A DNA stretch of 64,000 nt, taken from NCBI GenBank assembly GCA_017654935.2, contig CM065698.1, positions 39,631,739 to 39,695,738 on the forward strand. Direction: 5' to 3'. Source of the stretch: Phymorhynchus buccinoides. Taxonomy: Eukaryota > Mollusca > Gastropoda > Neogastropoda > Raphitomidae. Both the position numbers and the translations under genes were made by a program. The notes beneath the pieces are model-generated. The model made no database searches. It worked only from the letters and a program-made list of their open reading frames with translations, and had not been told where the DNA came from. Each line of letters begins with the position of its first letter. Position 1 is the first letter of the stretch. Of the stretch, positions 45,330 through 57,249 are shown piece by piece.

Positions 45330-46679
45330 TACAGCCTGCTATATTACTTCTCTCTGTACTACCCCCCTAAACATCCTAGTGTGAAAAACATGCATGCAGG
45401 GATGTGTGTGTAAAATGTCAGAGCGCGCGGTTAAACAAAAACAAACATAGATCGTGCGTGTGGTGTGTTCGTGTTTGTGTTTAGTGCGTGCGTGTGTGCA
45501 CTGGCGCACGGCGTGTGGGTGTAAATCTATTTTTGTCGTTCATTTATTTATATTTGCTTGCTGGTTTATTCATTTATTATTGTCAGCGCTTAGTGCTTTT
45601 TTAAGATTAGGCACAATAAAATGTTAATTATTATTATTGTTAATAAATCTTGTTTTGACCAGGTTTGAATCCCATACAAATGCCCCAAATTGTAAAACGA
45701 AACATCATTTTAAGGAGCAGCCTCAATTTGAAGTTGGGGGCATTTGTATGTGGGTCACAGCTACCCAGAAAAACCAAGAGTTCTAATGGCATGGGTGGTT
45801 CAGTGTGTCTTTAGGGGGGGGGGGGGGATTTCTTACTCATTGAAGTTACTGCACTACATCTTTTTGTGGTCACATTGGTAACTGATTTCAGTGTTGTCCC
45901 TCTACACTCTGGGGCCTTGGTGAGCCTTTACCGTGGTTTTCAGAGGTTGGACGTCAGACTATTCTGATGCCTGATGAATATGTACACAAATGACCAGACG
46001 GTAAAATACAAGAGTGGGTGCTGATTTTAACTCATTCGCATCGCAACGTTTTGAATTATTAAAAAAACTCACAATCACTCCAGCCATACACACAAACAAA
46101 ACATACATAAACAAAAAGAGAAATGAAAGAAGATTATGGGTTTTTACTTCAGGTTTAGACATAGGAAGAAGTGGTAGATCAGACTTTTTTATATATAGAC
46201 TTTATATAGAAAAACTCTACACCGATTGGTTTCCCCACCAACAAACCACTACAAAAGCAAAGTCAGAGGCAAAATTGTGGTCTAAGGGAGCGAAGTGAGT
46301 TTAGAAGTGACCAAAGTATGGTGTGCACACAGATTTACTTCCCTTGAAGCAAATGCATCAAATTGACAGCTGTCTATTAATTCTGGACATTTTTATGGCC
46401 GGAACGACTTGAATGAGTTAGTCTTTGCACGGACTGAGCAGATTGCAGCGAACAAGGTTGTTGACTTGAAAAACACGCAAGCATGCAAATCTCCACATCA
46501 ATTTGTGATGTGGAGATGATGTGATATCATATTCATGTTGTGTGGCTATGCAACGTCTTGTATTTTAATGATGTCATGTTGTCTCAGGATGTTGAATTTT
46601 CTGTTGATGCCTTGCCATCTTGTGATGACACGCAGTGTCATGTCATCACGTCACATGTTCTATGACGTCATGTCGTCAG

Positions 46680-46767
46680 GTCGATGAAGGAGCGACGTCA
46701 GATTCTGGAGAAGAACATGACGGAGGTGGAAAACAGGGTCAAGCTGTCTGAGGTCTATAAGATCAAG
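46680..46767 (+). pseudogene. Duplicate LIG3 exon b
   Basis: Intact copy with both splice sites. Part of an orphan run of five exons lacking the start, the N-terminus and the C-terminal exons. Confidence 0.9.
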
Positions 46768-48309
46768 GTCAGTACAGTGATAAGGGGAGTGTGGTAAGAA
46801 TAAGGGAGATTACTCAGATGATGGGTCTTATGTAGATTAGCTTAGGTCAAGGGGTGGGTGGGTTATTAGCATATGACGAGAGCATGACGGGAGAGAGACC
46901 AACGGACGACGAAGAAGAAGCGAGAGTGTGCACTTGCTGCGGCTTTGACGACGATCGAGCGGTAAGATGATGTGATGTTAACTCGTGCATCACAGCTGTT
47001 CCGTCCCACACAAAATCAAGCTATTTAGTTAAAAGCCTGAATCTAGAAATCTTAGATAAAAACTGCACCAAGCTTTTGTCTGTAAAGATATTTTGGCTGT
47101 ATGCTCTAAATAGTATTTCAAATATATTTCTTCCCTCAGATTTATGGTAAAAACTTATTTTTGTGAGCAGTATCAATCAACATATCTAGTAGAAATAATA
47201 TACTTAGTATCACAAACATAAATAAGATTGCCTATGAGTGAAAATCTAGCAATATCCACTGACTATAAGTAATCTTGTCACATACTACAACATATTCTCG
47301 CCTGTTATTTATGAAAAGTTACTTATAGTTAACTAAAGTTTGCTTGAAAAAAACTTATGAAAATATAGATAAACTAAATGTTCCTCCCGAAACAGCTGTG
47401 GCATGTTATCGGGGGTTAGGGGGGATGGGGTAGAAGGAGAAAAATACCACAATGGCGTAGGCCAATGCATTTGTACCAAGTCTCCCCCTATGGGGATACC
47501 AGGATATCTTTCAGTACAACAAGTTCTCCCACCTTCTGGAAGTTCTGTACTAGCAGCTTCCTCTCATTTATCACTCTCTTTCACTCTGCCATTTCCTTTT
47601 CTTATTATCTTCTACTATTTTTTGGCTTATTGGCCCTTTTGCCTGCCTTTTCAGGGTTCCCAGGGACCCCCATTTGGGGGTATATGAAGTACTAAAATTC
47701 TGAAGGACACTCTAAAAGAATAAGCAGGGGGTCCCAGGGATGCACTAGAACAATTCTTTTTAGTATTCTCAGTGCCCCTGGGACCCTATCCCTCATGAAC
47801 TGCTACCATTGCATCACTCATGCCAATACTTGAGAATGTTTTACAAAAGAACTGTCTTCAGCAACGATTTTTGAATCACAGCTTTTGTCTAAACTTTTGA
47901 CTGTAGGTTCCCCCAGTGGGGATACCGGGGGGTCTTTCGTACAAATAGTTTCCCAACCTTCTGGAAGTTCTGTTCTTGTAACTTTCTCTAAGCTGTCACT
48001 CTCTTTGACTCTGCCTTTTCCCTTTGCTTACTGTCTACTATCTTTCTGCCTTGCCGGTCAATTCTCCTGCCCTTTTTTCAAGACACACTCTTACAAAGAA
48101 TTTCCCCAACCAAAGAGGGACATGCTGGGCCTAAGTATTACTTAGTAAGGCGCATAACGGCAGCATGACGCATCTGCGCTCATAAATGACAGGAAACTGT
48201 CTGAGCGATCGAAGTAGAAGAACAAGACTGTAGGTTAAGACCCATTCAAGGGCTATTTTTTTTATCGCAAAATTGCTTTAGCCTGACTTAGGCAGTTACA
48301 CTATTAGTG

Positions 48310-48713
48310 TGACGTCGTTGTGTGTCCAATGGTTTCAGAAGGGGGAGTACCTGCAGAGACTGATGACCAAGGTGTTTGAAGAAGGACTGGAGGGACTGGT
48401 GCTATACATGTGACGGTGTTGTGTGTCCAATGGTTTCAGAAGGGGGAGTACCTGCAGAGACTGATGACCAAGGTGTTTGAAGAAGGACTGGAGGGACTGG
48501 TGCTATACATGTGACGGTGTTGTGTGTCCAATGGGTTCAGAAGGGGGAGGACTGATGACCAAGGTGTTTGATGAAGGACTGGAGGGACTGGTGCTATACA
48601 TGTGACGGTGTTGTGTGTCCAATGGTTTCAGAAGGGGGAGGACTGATGACCAAGGTGTTTGATGAAGGACTGGTGCTATAAGTGTGACGTTATTGTGTGT
48701 CTGATGGTTTCAG
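48310..48713 (+). pseudogene. Duplicate tandem partial exon-c copies
   Basis: Mirror of 40,917-41,292, with the same number and order of units and the same nine-base deletions. Confidence 0.88.
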
Positions 48714-48791
48714 AAGGGGGAGGACCTGCAGAGGCTGATGACCAAGGTGTTTGATGAAGGACTGGAGGGACTGGTGCTCAAGGATGCCAGT
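48714..48791 (+). pseudogene. Duplicate LIG3 exon c
   Basis: Intact 78-bp copy with TTTCAG acceptor and GTAAGT donor. Confidence 0.9.
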
Positions 48792-50235
48792 GTAAGTGTG
48801 TGTGAGTGCGCAAAACAACAGAATGCTATACATTAAACTACAATACAGTGGAGTACAATACCATATAGAACAATGGAATATAATACATCATCATTGCTAA
48901 TATGCCTATTATTGCAGAGATGCCTGCCTCTGCAGGCACATATTTTGCTGTGCGCAAAACAAAGGCGCAAGAATGTAACGTGCCGCGACACAATTATCCT
49001 TCGTGTGAGGACTTAGTAAAAATAGATTGACTGATTGATTGATTGAAAGATGTCACTTCGCTTGAGGAATGAATAACTCTGGTTCGGTCATTTCATGTCA
49101 CATTACGTAATTTATTTTTACGTTAATGTCACCGTCAGTGATTCATTTTTGCAAATTGTTGATTTACAGTTTTGTTAGATGATGCAGCTTGTCTTGATCA
49201 ACTGGTAAGTCCAACACATCGAAGTTGACCAATTTTGAGTTTCATCCCTATGGTTTGTGCATAGCGATTTGTCCTGGAAAATTATAAAATTGAGTGCAGT
49301 TTTCCGAAAATACAATTTTATGCAGCCTGTTCCGATAGATAAAAAATCGCCAAGTACAGAAATTGAAACTGCTGAAATTGTGCCCTGTCGCCGTTTAAAC
49401 GTTTTGGGTGGCTGATGTCACTTCCTGCCTTTGTCTGTGCCTTCAAAGATAGTGTCAAGAGGTAAACCTAGAATACATTTTCATGAGATATTGTCAGCTT
49501 TCTTTCTTATCAAAAGAAGAAAGTACTGTATTTTTCGGACTATAAGGCGCACCTGACTACCGTAAAATGCAGACTATAAGCCGCTACTTTCCCCCTCAAC
49601 TTTGGCTTATCTGTGGATTTTTTTTTCATTCTACATTTATTAGTATGATTAAATCTGTTTTGGGCCGCATTCTTCAGCCTACTTTTAGCTTCTTTAGACT
49701 CAAAACTGGTTTTGATAATCAATAGATTCAAATCTCACGTTTAAAGTGTCTGAGAACATTAAATACTTATGCTCTGATAGAAGAATTTCTATGTTTGTGT
49801 TGGTTTGTGCACATACAATTTTCTCTGCGGCTTATAAACTGGTGCGGCTTATATGTGAATAAATACCTAATATTTTGTCAATTTAAGGGATGCGGCTTAT
49901 ATACAGGTGTGTCTTATAGTCCAGTTTTTACGGTATAAGGCGCACCCTCAAAACTTAGCACAAAATTCAGATTTTGTTATTATATTTTCTTACTATATTA
50001 TTAGTCATATTATAAGGTGCAGGGATCTCAGTCTGGGAAAAAAGTATTATGATCCAAGTGCCCAGACATGTGGCTTCCAGTTTTTGGAGTATTTTAGAAT
50101 AAAAAATTTGGCACAAATTCCTGGATGAGAGATTTGGGGAAAATGGCGATTGTGGACGTACGTAAGTTTTGTTGCAATTCGTGCAAGTTTATTGACTGAT
50201 CGCTGTGTGCGTTCAACCCCTCCCCCCCTGTGCAG

Positions 50236-50359
50236 GGAGTGTATGAGCCGGGGAAGCGTCACTGGCTGAAGGTGAAGAAGGACTACCTGCACGAGGGAAG
50301 CATGGCAGACTCCGCGGACCTCATAGTGCTGGGAGCATACTACGGCACCGGAAACAAAG
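50236..50359 (+). pseudogene. Duplicate LIG3 exon d
   Basis: Intact 124-bp copy; same encoded residues as 39,234-39,357. Confidence 0.92.
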
Positions 50360-51330
50360 GTATTTCATGTGCTTGTATGTAAATCTGTTCTGCTCTGTGT
50401 TTTATGTCTCATTTTATATAACATTTCTTGTCAGTTTTAATTGTGTGTTCGCCCCGAACAATTTTTTTAAATTTTATTTGAAGACAATAAATAAATGTTG
50501 ATTCTTGATTGGCGTTTTATGGACATTGTGGAGTTACTTGGCATCATTTGCTTACACTGTTGGTGGACTTAAGTGCACAGGTATAGCTGCATTACATGTA
50601 CTTGTATGTGTGTGTTGTGAGTGCATGCAATTGTGTTGTTGACGTACCCTGGCTAAAAGACTTCAGGGATCATCCCAACAGCCAAAGTACTTGAACATTA
50701 TGGTACAAATGCATCAGCTAGGGATGAGAACATTACGTGTGTGACCGTTTTTGATTACCCCGCCACATGGGCAGCCACACTCCATCTTCGGAGGAGCATG
50801 CAAGTATGTGTGTGCACTTATGTGTGTGTGTTTGCAAGTGTGTGTGTGTGTGTACGTCTGTGTCTGCATGTGGGTGGGTGTATGTGTGTGTGTTCATCTG
50901 TGTCTGCATGTGGGTGGGTGTGTGTTCATCTGTGTCTGCATGTGGGTGGGTGTGTGATCTTGTGTGCACATATGTCTGTATTTTCTATGGTTGTGTGTAT
51001 ATGCGTGCATGTATATGCATATGTGCATGCATGCCAGCGAGATTTGCATGTGCATGCGTAACTCTGCGTGTCTCTCTGTATACATGTACAGTGGAGGACT
51101 GATAACTCAAAAACGGATAACTCAAAAAAAACACTGGATAACTCAAAATAATTTTTGGGTCCCAGTATAATAATCTCTTTGTTGAAAAGTCTTTTGAACT
51201 CAAAATATTGGCTCTCAAATTAAAATTTCCTTCAATTTTGACTTAAAGCGATTTTTACTGTATAATCTTGTGTATGTGTGTCTGCACAATCACACCTGTG
51301 TGCATGTGTCTGCGTGTGCCTGCTGTCCAG

Positions 51331-51515
51331 GCGGGCTGATGTCCATCTTCCTGATGGGCTGCTACGACCCGGTCAGCCAGTCCTTCTGCACGGTGTCCAA
51401 GTGCGGCAGCGGGCTGGACGACAAGACCCTGGACAAACTGCAGACGGAGCTGGACATGGTCAAGATCAGCAAGGACCCCCGCAAGGTGCCCAAATGGCTC
51501 AATGTCAAGAAACAG
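51331..51515 (+). pseudogene. Duplicate LIG3 exon e
   Basis: Intact 185-bp copy; same encoded residues as 38,080-38,264. Confidence 0.92.
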
Positions 51516-51827
51516 GTGAGCTAACGAGGAAAACAACACACTGACTACTGAACACTGGAAAACTTTATTTGACAAGGATAAAGATTTTAGCCGATGCCTA
51601 TTCTTGCAATCTGTCCTTGGATAAAAGGAAACAATTACAAATTAACTAGAAACATGAAAAAAGAAAAAAACATTGAAAAAGAAAAAAAGAAAAAGAATCA
51701 CTACAACCAAGAAACGCATTTGATCACATAAACGTCTATACGAGGCATAAAATTGAGAGTGCTCTCCCCTAGTTTTTCCGAAAATCGTCTATTGGGCTGT
51801 GTTGAACGAGTTAAATGCTTCCTACAG

Positions 51828-52007
51828 GTGCTGCCAGACTTTGTGGTGGCCGACCCGAAGAAGTCTCCGGTGTGGGAGATCATCGGTGCGGAGTTCAGCA
51901 AGGCGGAGATTCACACGGCCGACGGCATCTCCATCCGCTTCCCCCGCATCCAGAAGTTCCGCGATGACAAGACCTGGAAGGAGGCCACCGACCTCCCCCG
52001 ACTGCAG
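51828..52007 (+). pseudogene. Duplicate LIG3 exon f
   Basis: Intact 180-bp copy; same encoded residues as 37,585-37,764. No exon g follows: the arm ends about 900 bp downstream. Confidence 0.92.
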
Positions 52008-52995
52008 GTGAGAGTGGGGGTTGAAGTTGAAACGAGGATTTCATGGATGCTAAGAGCTAATAAATAGTGAGGCCCAGCTTGTCTGTCTTCGGCTGGAGAA
52101 AATGTTTGTAAGAGTTTGTAGAACAAAAAAGGCAGGAGAATGGAAGAGTAACAAGGATGTGAGACCTACACGTGAATACGCTTTTTCCTATTCGACTAAA
52201 AAAACACCCAAACTTACAGATATTGACAAAGATTGTCGAGTTCGACACTTTCTTTACGTACACACAGTGAAAACGAAAGCAGTTTGTAGTGTGAGTACAT
52301 TCCCTTGACTGAATTTTGTAAGCTTCTCTGTGGTTGGCCAGTTACGTCCAATGGGCAATGCATCATTTTTATGTGTTCGGCTATGATTTCGAAGGAGAAT
52401 TTGGAAGTTTCCAGAGCTGTTGAGTGACTGTTTCATCATCAACCATGAAAATTATTTATCATACCAAAGATGTGAAGGAAGAGGAGATCGACAAAGGATG
52501 CCAACATATATGGCTAGATGAAACTGTATCAGACTGTAATATTTGTGTAGGCGAGCTGCGAAAAAAATAATGCTGTGGGCAAAGTTTTGTTTGAGTACTT
52601 TGACGATACCATCCGCTACGCTTTTTTTTTGTTTAGGGCCCTCTCACATCTCTGCAGTTAAGGTCTCTGACTGTGCACGTTGACATTATTCTCAAAGCAT
52701 CTTTATTTCCCCGTGGCAACACAGTGTTAGGCCACTCATGCTATGACTTACAACTCACTCAGTTGCCATGGGGAAATAGTGATATTTTGTGAATGTTTGT
52801 TAACATGTACAGAGACCTTTAGGGAGAAAGATGGTAGATGACAGTAAGCAAATGGGAAAAGGCAGAATCAAAGAGAATGATAGCTACATGGGTGCAACTT
52901 TTCCTGGTATGCAAAGATTTCCTGTTTTCTGTCTGAACAAGAAATGTCTGTCACGCTTTTTGGGAACAATAAGACTAAATGTTTTTACTTTAAAA

Positions 52996-53907
52996 ATGGC
53001 TGAACAACTAAAATTTCTATCAATGAATTGTCAGGGCCTGGGGGACTTGAAAAAAGGAGAGATGTATTCCATTTTGTGAGATCCAAAGCTTTCTCTATTT
53101 ATCTTTTACAAGATGTTCACATAGATCCAAAACTAGTCAACTATGTAAGGTCTGAGTGGGGATACAAATGCTATTTTGCCCCATACTCTTCTAACGCCAG
53201 GGGGGTTGCAATATTATTTAATAATAATTTTGAATTTGATATTAAAAAAGTTTTTAAGGAAGATGGAGGTAATTATTTATTTGTGTTGATGACATATAAG
53301 GGGAAAACGTACCTAATTATAAGCCTATATGGTCCTAATCGAGACGACCCGGATTTTTACATAGACCTAGAGGAGATAATTAATAATATTCATTTTGACT
53401 ACATAATAATAGGTGGTGACTGGAATCTAGTCATGGATTTTTTTTCTAGATTGTAATAATTATAAACGTTGTAATAACATGAAAGCAAAAGAACAGGTAG
53501 AATCTATGATGATGAACTTGGAGTTAGTCGATATCTGGAGGGAACTGAATCCCGATTTAAAGAGGTATACGTGGAGAAGAAATAATCCCTTGCAGCAAAG
53601 TCGATTGGACATGTTTTTGATGTCTGAAACATTGTTTAATCAATCGGTCAAAGCTGATATAATGCCAGGTTATAGGAGTGACCATTCAATAATTACTTTA
53701 AAATTGGGGGCTTCAGTAGAACCGAAAAGATCAACGCTATGGAAATTTAACTCTTCTCTTTTGAAGGAAAAAGATTATGCAAAGGAAATTAAGGAAGAAA
53801 TGAAAAACGTTATCAGTGAATATGCACTGTCACCATATTCACGTGAAAATATTGACCAAATACCAAAAGAGGAAATTCAATTTCATATTAGTGATCAATT
53901 TTTTTAG
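52996..53907 (+). pseudogene. LINE ORF2: endonuclease domain (frameshifted)
   Basis: Begins ATGGCTGAACAAC with LSMNCQGLGD (metal-binding Asn). Then come LLQDVH (where most family members have Gln-Glu-Thr-His), ARGVAILF, GGDWNLVMD, RLDMFLMS and the final SDH of GYRSDHSIITL. The frame changes near 53,050 (A run) and 53,445 (eight Ts), so no continuous protein is encoded as sequenced. The Glu to Asp change at the catalytic acidic position would be expected to weaken cleavage if real. Confidence 0.85.
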
Positions 53908-53912
53908 ACACT

Positions 53913-56003
53913 TTGCTGATGAAAATTCGAGCTAAAACAATTTCTTATGCTACAATGGTGAAACGAATGAGAAATGAACGTGAAATACAATTAGAAGAAT
54001 ACATTTCAAACCTAGAAAAGAAAGAAACACTAATAGATACAGAGAAAAATGACTTAGATTATTATAAAGCTGAATTGATTTCACTTAGAGACAAAAGGAT
54101 GGAAGGGGTTTTGCTCCGTTCTCGAACACGTTGGATTACTGAAGGCGAAAAAATTACTAAATACTTTTGCAGCTTAGAAAAAAGAAATTATGTTAGCAAA
54201 TACATTTCTAAGCTTAACAAGAAAGGTAGCATAATTACTGAAGGCAAAGAAATAGCTAGAGAAATCCATGATTTTTATAAAAATCTTTATTCGGAAAAAG
54301 AAGTGGAAGATGTCGAGATTTCAGAACTTATTGATGAGATTCCCACTTTATCAGCTTGTGATAAGGAAACTTTAGAAGGCAAAATCACACTGGAAGAAGC
54401 AACTATAGCATTAAAGAATATGAAAAACCGAAAAAGTCCAGGCAGCGATGGTTTCACAGTTGAGTTCTTTAAATTTTTTTGGCAAGATCTTGGAAGTTTT
54501 GTAATAAGGTCGCTTAACGGAGGTTTTCATAGAGGAGAGCTATCATCCACTCAAAAGGAAGGGGTTATTATTTGTATTCCCAAGGGAAACAAACCACGCG
54601 AAAATATTAAAAACTGGAGACCAATTTCATTACTTAATGTAGTTTACAAGATAGGATCAGCGTGTATTGCTAATAGACTAAAAGAGGTTTTACCATCCCT
54701 CATTAACGAAGATCAGTCTGGATTTATTAAAAATAGATATATTGGTGATAATTTACGATTGATATACGACCTAATTCATTATGTAGACACTTTTAATAAA
54801 CCGGGTTTAATAATCTGTTTGGACTTTGAGAAGGCGTTTGATTCTTTAAGTTGGACATTTATATTTAAAACATTAAAAGCCTTTAATTTTGGCCCTGAAT
54901 TTTGTAAATGGATTGAGACGCTGTACAAAAATAGTAAAGCCACAGTCACTGTCAATAGCACACTAACACCATGGTTTCAGATTCAAAGGGGTTGTAGACA
55001 GGGTGACCCAGTCTCGCCTTATTTGTTTATTCTCTGTGTAGAGATAATGGCTATTATGATAAGGCAAAATAATTTGATAAAAGGTATTGGTATTGCAGGA
55101 ATAGAAAATAAAATATCACAATATGCCGACGATACGGAATTATTACAAGAAGGTGACAGACAATCCTTTGAACAATCTATGAAAACTATAGATATTTTTG
55201 GTAATGTGTCAGGTCTAAAATTAAATGCGGATAAATGCTATGCAGTTTGGCTGGGAAAACAAAAATATTCAAAGGTAAAATATATGCCTCATTTAAACAT
55301 GCAATGGAACCCAGAGCAGTTTAAAATACTAGGCATTTGGCTGACAAATGATTTAAAAGATTGCATAAAAATAAATTTTGATGAGAAATTCAGAGAAATC
55401 AAAGCACTATATAAAGCTTGGCTTAAGAGACAGTTAACACCCCTCGGACGCATCGCCATTTTAAAATCCCTGATTTTATCAAAAATTATATTTCTGTGGT
55501 TATTGCTGCCTAATCCCCCAGATGACATTGCAAACTGTTTGCAGAAAAGTATATATCAATTTGTATGGGATAAAAAGAACGACAAAATAAGTAGGAAAAT
55601 TTCACACAAACATATTGAACAGGGTGGTTTAGGGATCCCAGATGTTGGTAAATATATGAGTGCACTTAAAGTTACATGGATAAAAAGAGTATGTTCGAGC
55701 AATCATAAATGGACTCATATTGTAAAGGAGTTAAATGTAAGAGCCGCATTTCTAAAAAAAATAGGCACTGTAATTAATACTACTAACTACACAAATATGT
55801 TTTGGCGTGATGTGTTTAACGCTTATGATAAATTGGCAGAAAAGGTTGTGGTTGAAGGCGCTGATGAAATGATATCTGAGCCTTTATTTTGTAATTGTAA
55901 TATTATAATATCACAGAAGCCCGTCTTTTATAAAATATGGATTGAGAAAGATGTTTATAAAATTAGTCATTTGCTGGATGAAAATGGCAAGCTTTTGTCT
56001 TAA
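53913..56003 (+). pseudogene. LINE ORF2: reverse transcriptase domain
   Basis: 696 open codons. RT motifs in order: KNRKSPGSDGFTVEFFK, NWRPISLLNVVYKI, QSGFIKNRYIGDN, ICLDFEKAFDSL, RGCRQGDPVSPYLF and the catalytic box YADD at 55,122-55,133, followed by GLKLNADKC. The frame joins the endonuclease part through a T-run indel at about 53,898. It ends at a single in-frame TAA, after which the same frame continues with DMFLLKYGIPTN, so the ORF once ran further. Identified as L1/Tx1-like by these motifs and the C-terminal tail. Confidence 0.92.
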
Positions 56004-56384
56004 GATATGTTTTTGTTAAAGTATGGCATTCCTACAAACATTCTTACTTACTTCGGAATCATAAATGGGGTGAAACATTATGCTAAAAAAAAAGGCAGTA
56101 CAATTAACTGATGGCAATTTTTCTTCATTTTCAACAAATAAAGTACTGTCTGTCTTGCTCTCTTCCCCCAAAGGCGCAAGACTGTTTTATGATTATTTGG
56201 TAAGTAATGAAGTAAACCCAGGGTGTTGCCAAAACTGGGATAGTAGATTTGCAAGGAATGTGCCGTGGAAGATCATATTTTTTTTTTCCCCCCCCCCCTG
56301 AAAAAATAAAAAAAATAAAGAAGTTAAATTAAAATGGGCCCAAATTAGAATTGTTCATAGAATTATCGGAACTAACATTATTCT

Positions 56385-56590
56385 TATTCTATCATGTTAC
56401 CGTTTCACTACGAATGAGTTATTCCTTCCAATTTGGAGCAAATGCCAATTTACCAAAGACCAAAAAGTTATAGTCTTAACAAGACTAGATTACTTCCCTT
56501 GGTCTACACAGCCAATACCACTAAGCTGCCGTGGATCCCACTCGCTACGTCACTTCCGGGGAGGCAACTTTAAATCATAATAAAATTTTT
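56385..56590 (+). repeat. DIRS left inverted terminal repeat
   Basis: From TATTCTATCATGTTACCG through GTGGATCCCACTCGCTACG to TTTAAATCATAATAAAATTTTT; reverse complement of 62,457-62,645 with few differences. Confidence 0.92.
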
Positions 56591-57249
56591 CCAACTTGGA
56601 GCAGCCATGTTGTTCTTTGCTCTTGCTATTATTTCGTTTATCTTATTTATTCTAGCCGCCATCCTCCTCTGTTTGGGTTGCCCCTTTGCTTTGGGGCTAC
56701 AGGTTTGTCGGCATGTAGTTTGGTGTGAATTATTTTCACGTTTTTTCATTGCTAATAATTATTTGAAATATTTTGTTGTGCTTACAAGTTACATGCTTTG
56801 TTCCCCCGGTCGCCATGTCGGCCGTCGATCCTGTAGTATGGACTCAGTCTAGTGGGGTTTTCTAGTAAGCTATCTCGGGATGTTAAGGGGAAGCTTTTGG
56901 ATACACCTCAGGCTTCTTCTTCTTCTAGTTTTCGCAAACTTTCTAGTTTGAGGCCTAGTCTGCCTCTTCTTCATCGTCGGGGAAGGTGCAAACCCCCCCC
57001 CCCCCCCCCCCCTCTCTCAGCCTGTTCTGTGTCTCCTGCGTTTGTTACAGAGCAGATTATTTCCTGGGTGGATTCTTCTTCTCTGGTATCAGATATGCTT
57101 GCAGAGTTTGAGAATGAGGGGTTAGTTTTGGTTCCGTTGGCCTCTTGGGCCGGTTTGTCAGTTGGGCCTGGTAGGCCCTGGACACGACAACTGACTTGAC
57201 TACGGACAAACTACGCAGGGTACTCTCACGAGAGTCAAGGTATTAACCA
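56591..57249 (+). other. DIRS 5' internal region
   Basis: Untranslated or decayed gag leader, containing a CTTCTTCTT run and a poly-C tract at 56,992-57,012. A frame reading SRDVKGKLLDTPQ and SDMLAEFENEGLVL may be gag remnant. Confidence 0.5.

Larger units (their letters stand above)
45330..52929 (-). repeat. Right arm of the inverted duplication
   Basis: Reverse-complement partner of 36,673-44,260. Includes copies of L (46,024-46,420), A (47,487-47,650; 47,910-48,226), K (47,652-47,795), I (49,524-50,040), P (50,640-50,800), microsatellite (50,800-51,050), G (51,088-51,262) and M (52,664-52,817). It ends inside MITE B at 52,929, where LINE sequence begins. Confidence 0.95.
52930..56384 (+). 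mobile_element. L1/Tx1-like LINE, 5'-truncated and interrupted
   Basis: Non-LTR retrotransposon fragment with one ORF2-type frame: an apurinic-type endonuclease followed by a reverse transcriptase. No ORF1 is present, as coding starts only about 66 bp from the left edge. The 3' end is not seen because a DIRS element begins at 56,385, inside the conserved KLKWAQIRIVHRIIGTN tail typical of L1/Tx1-like ORF2. Frame breaks occur near 53,050, 53,445, 53,900 and 56,090, and an in-frame TAA is at 56,001-56,003. Confidence 0.92.

Noticed and set aside
56607..56852. Hydrophobic open frame resembling a membrane protein
   Set aside because: Lies in the DIRS leader next to the terminal repeat, has no homologous motif and overlaps other frames; likely chance T-richness.
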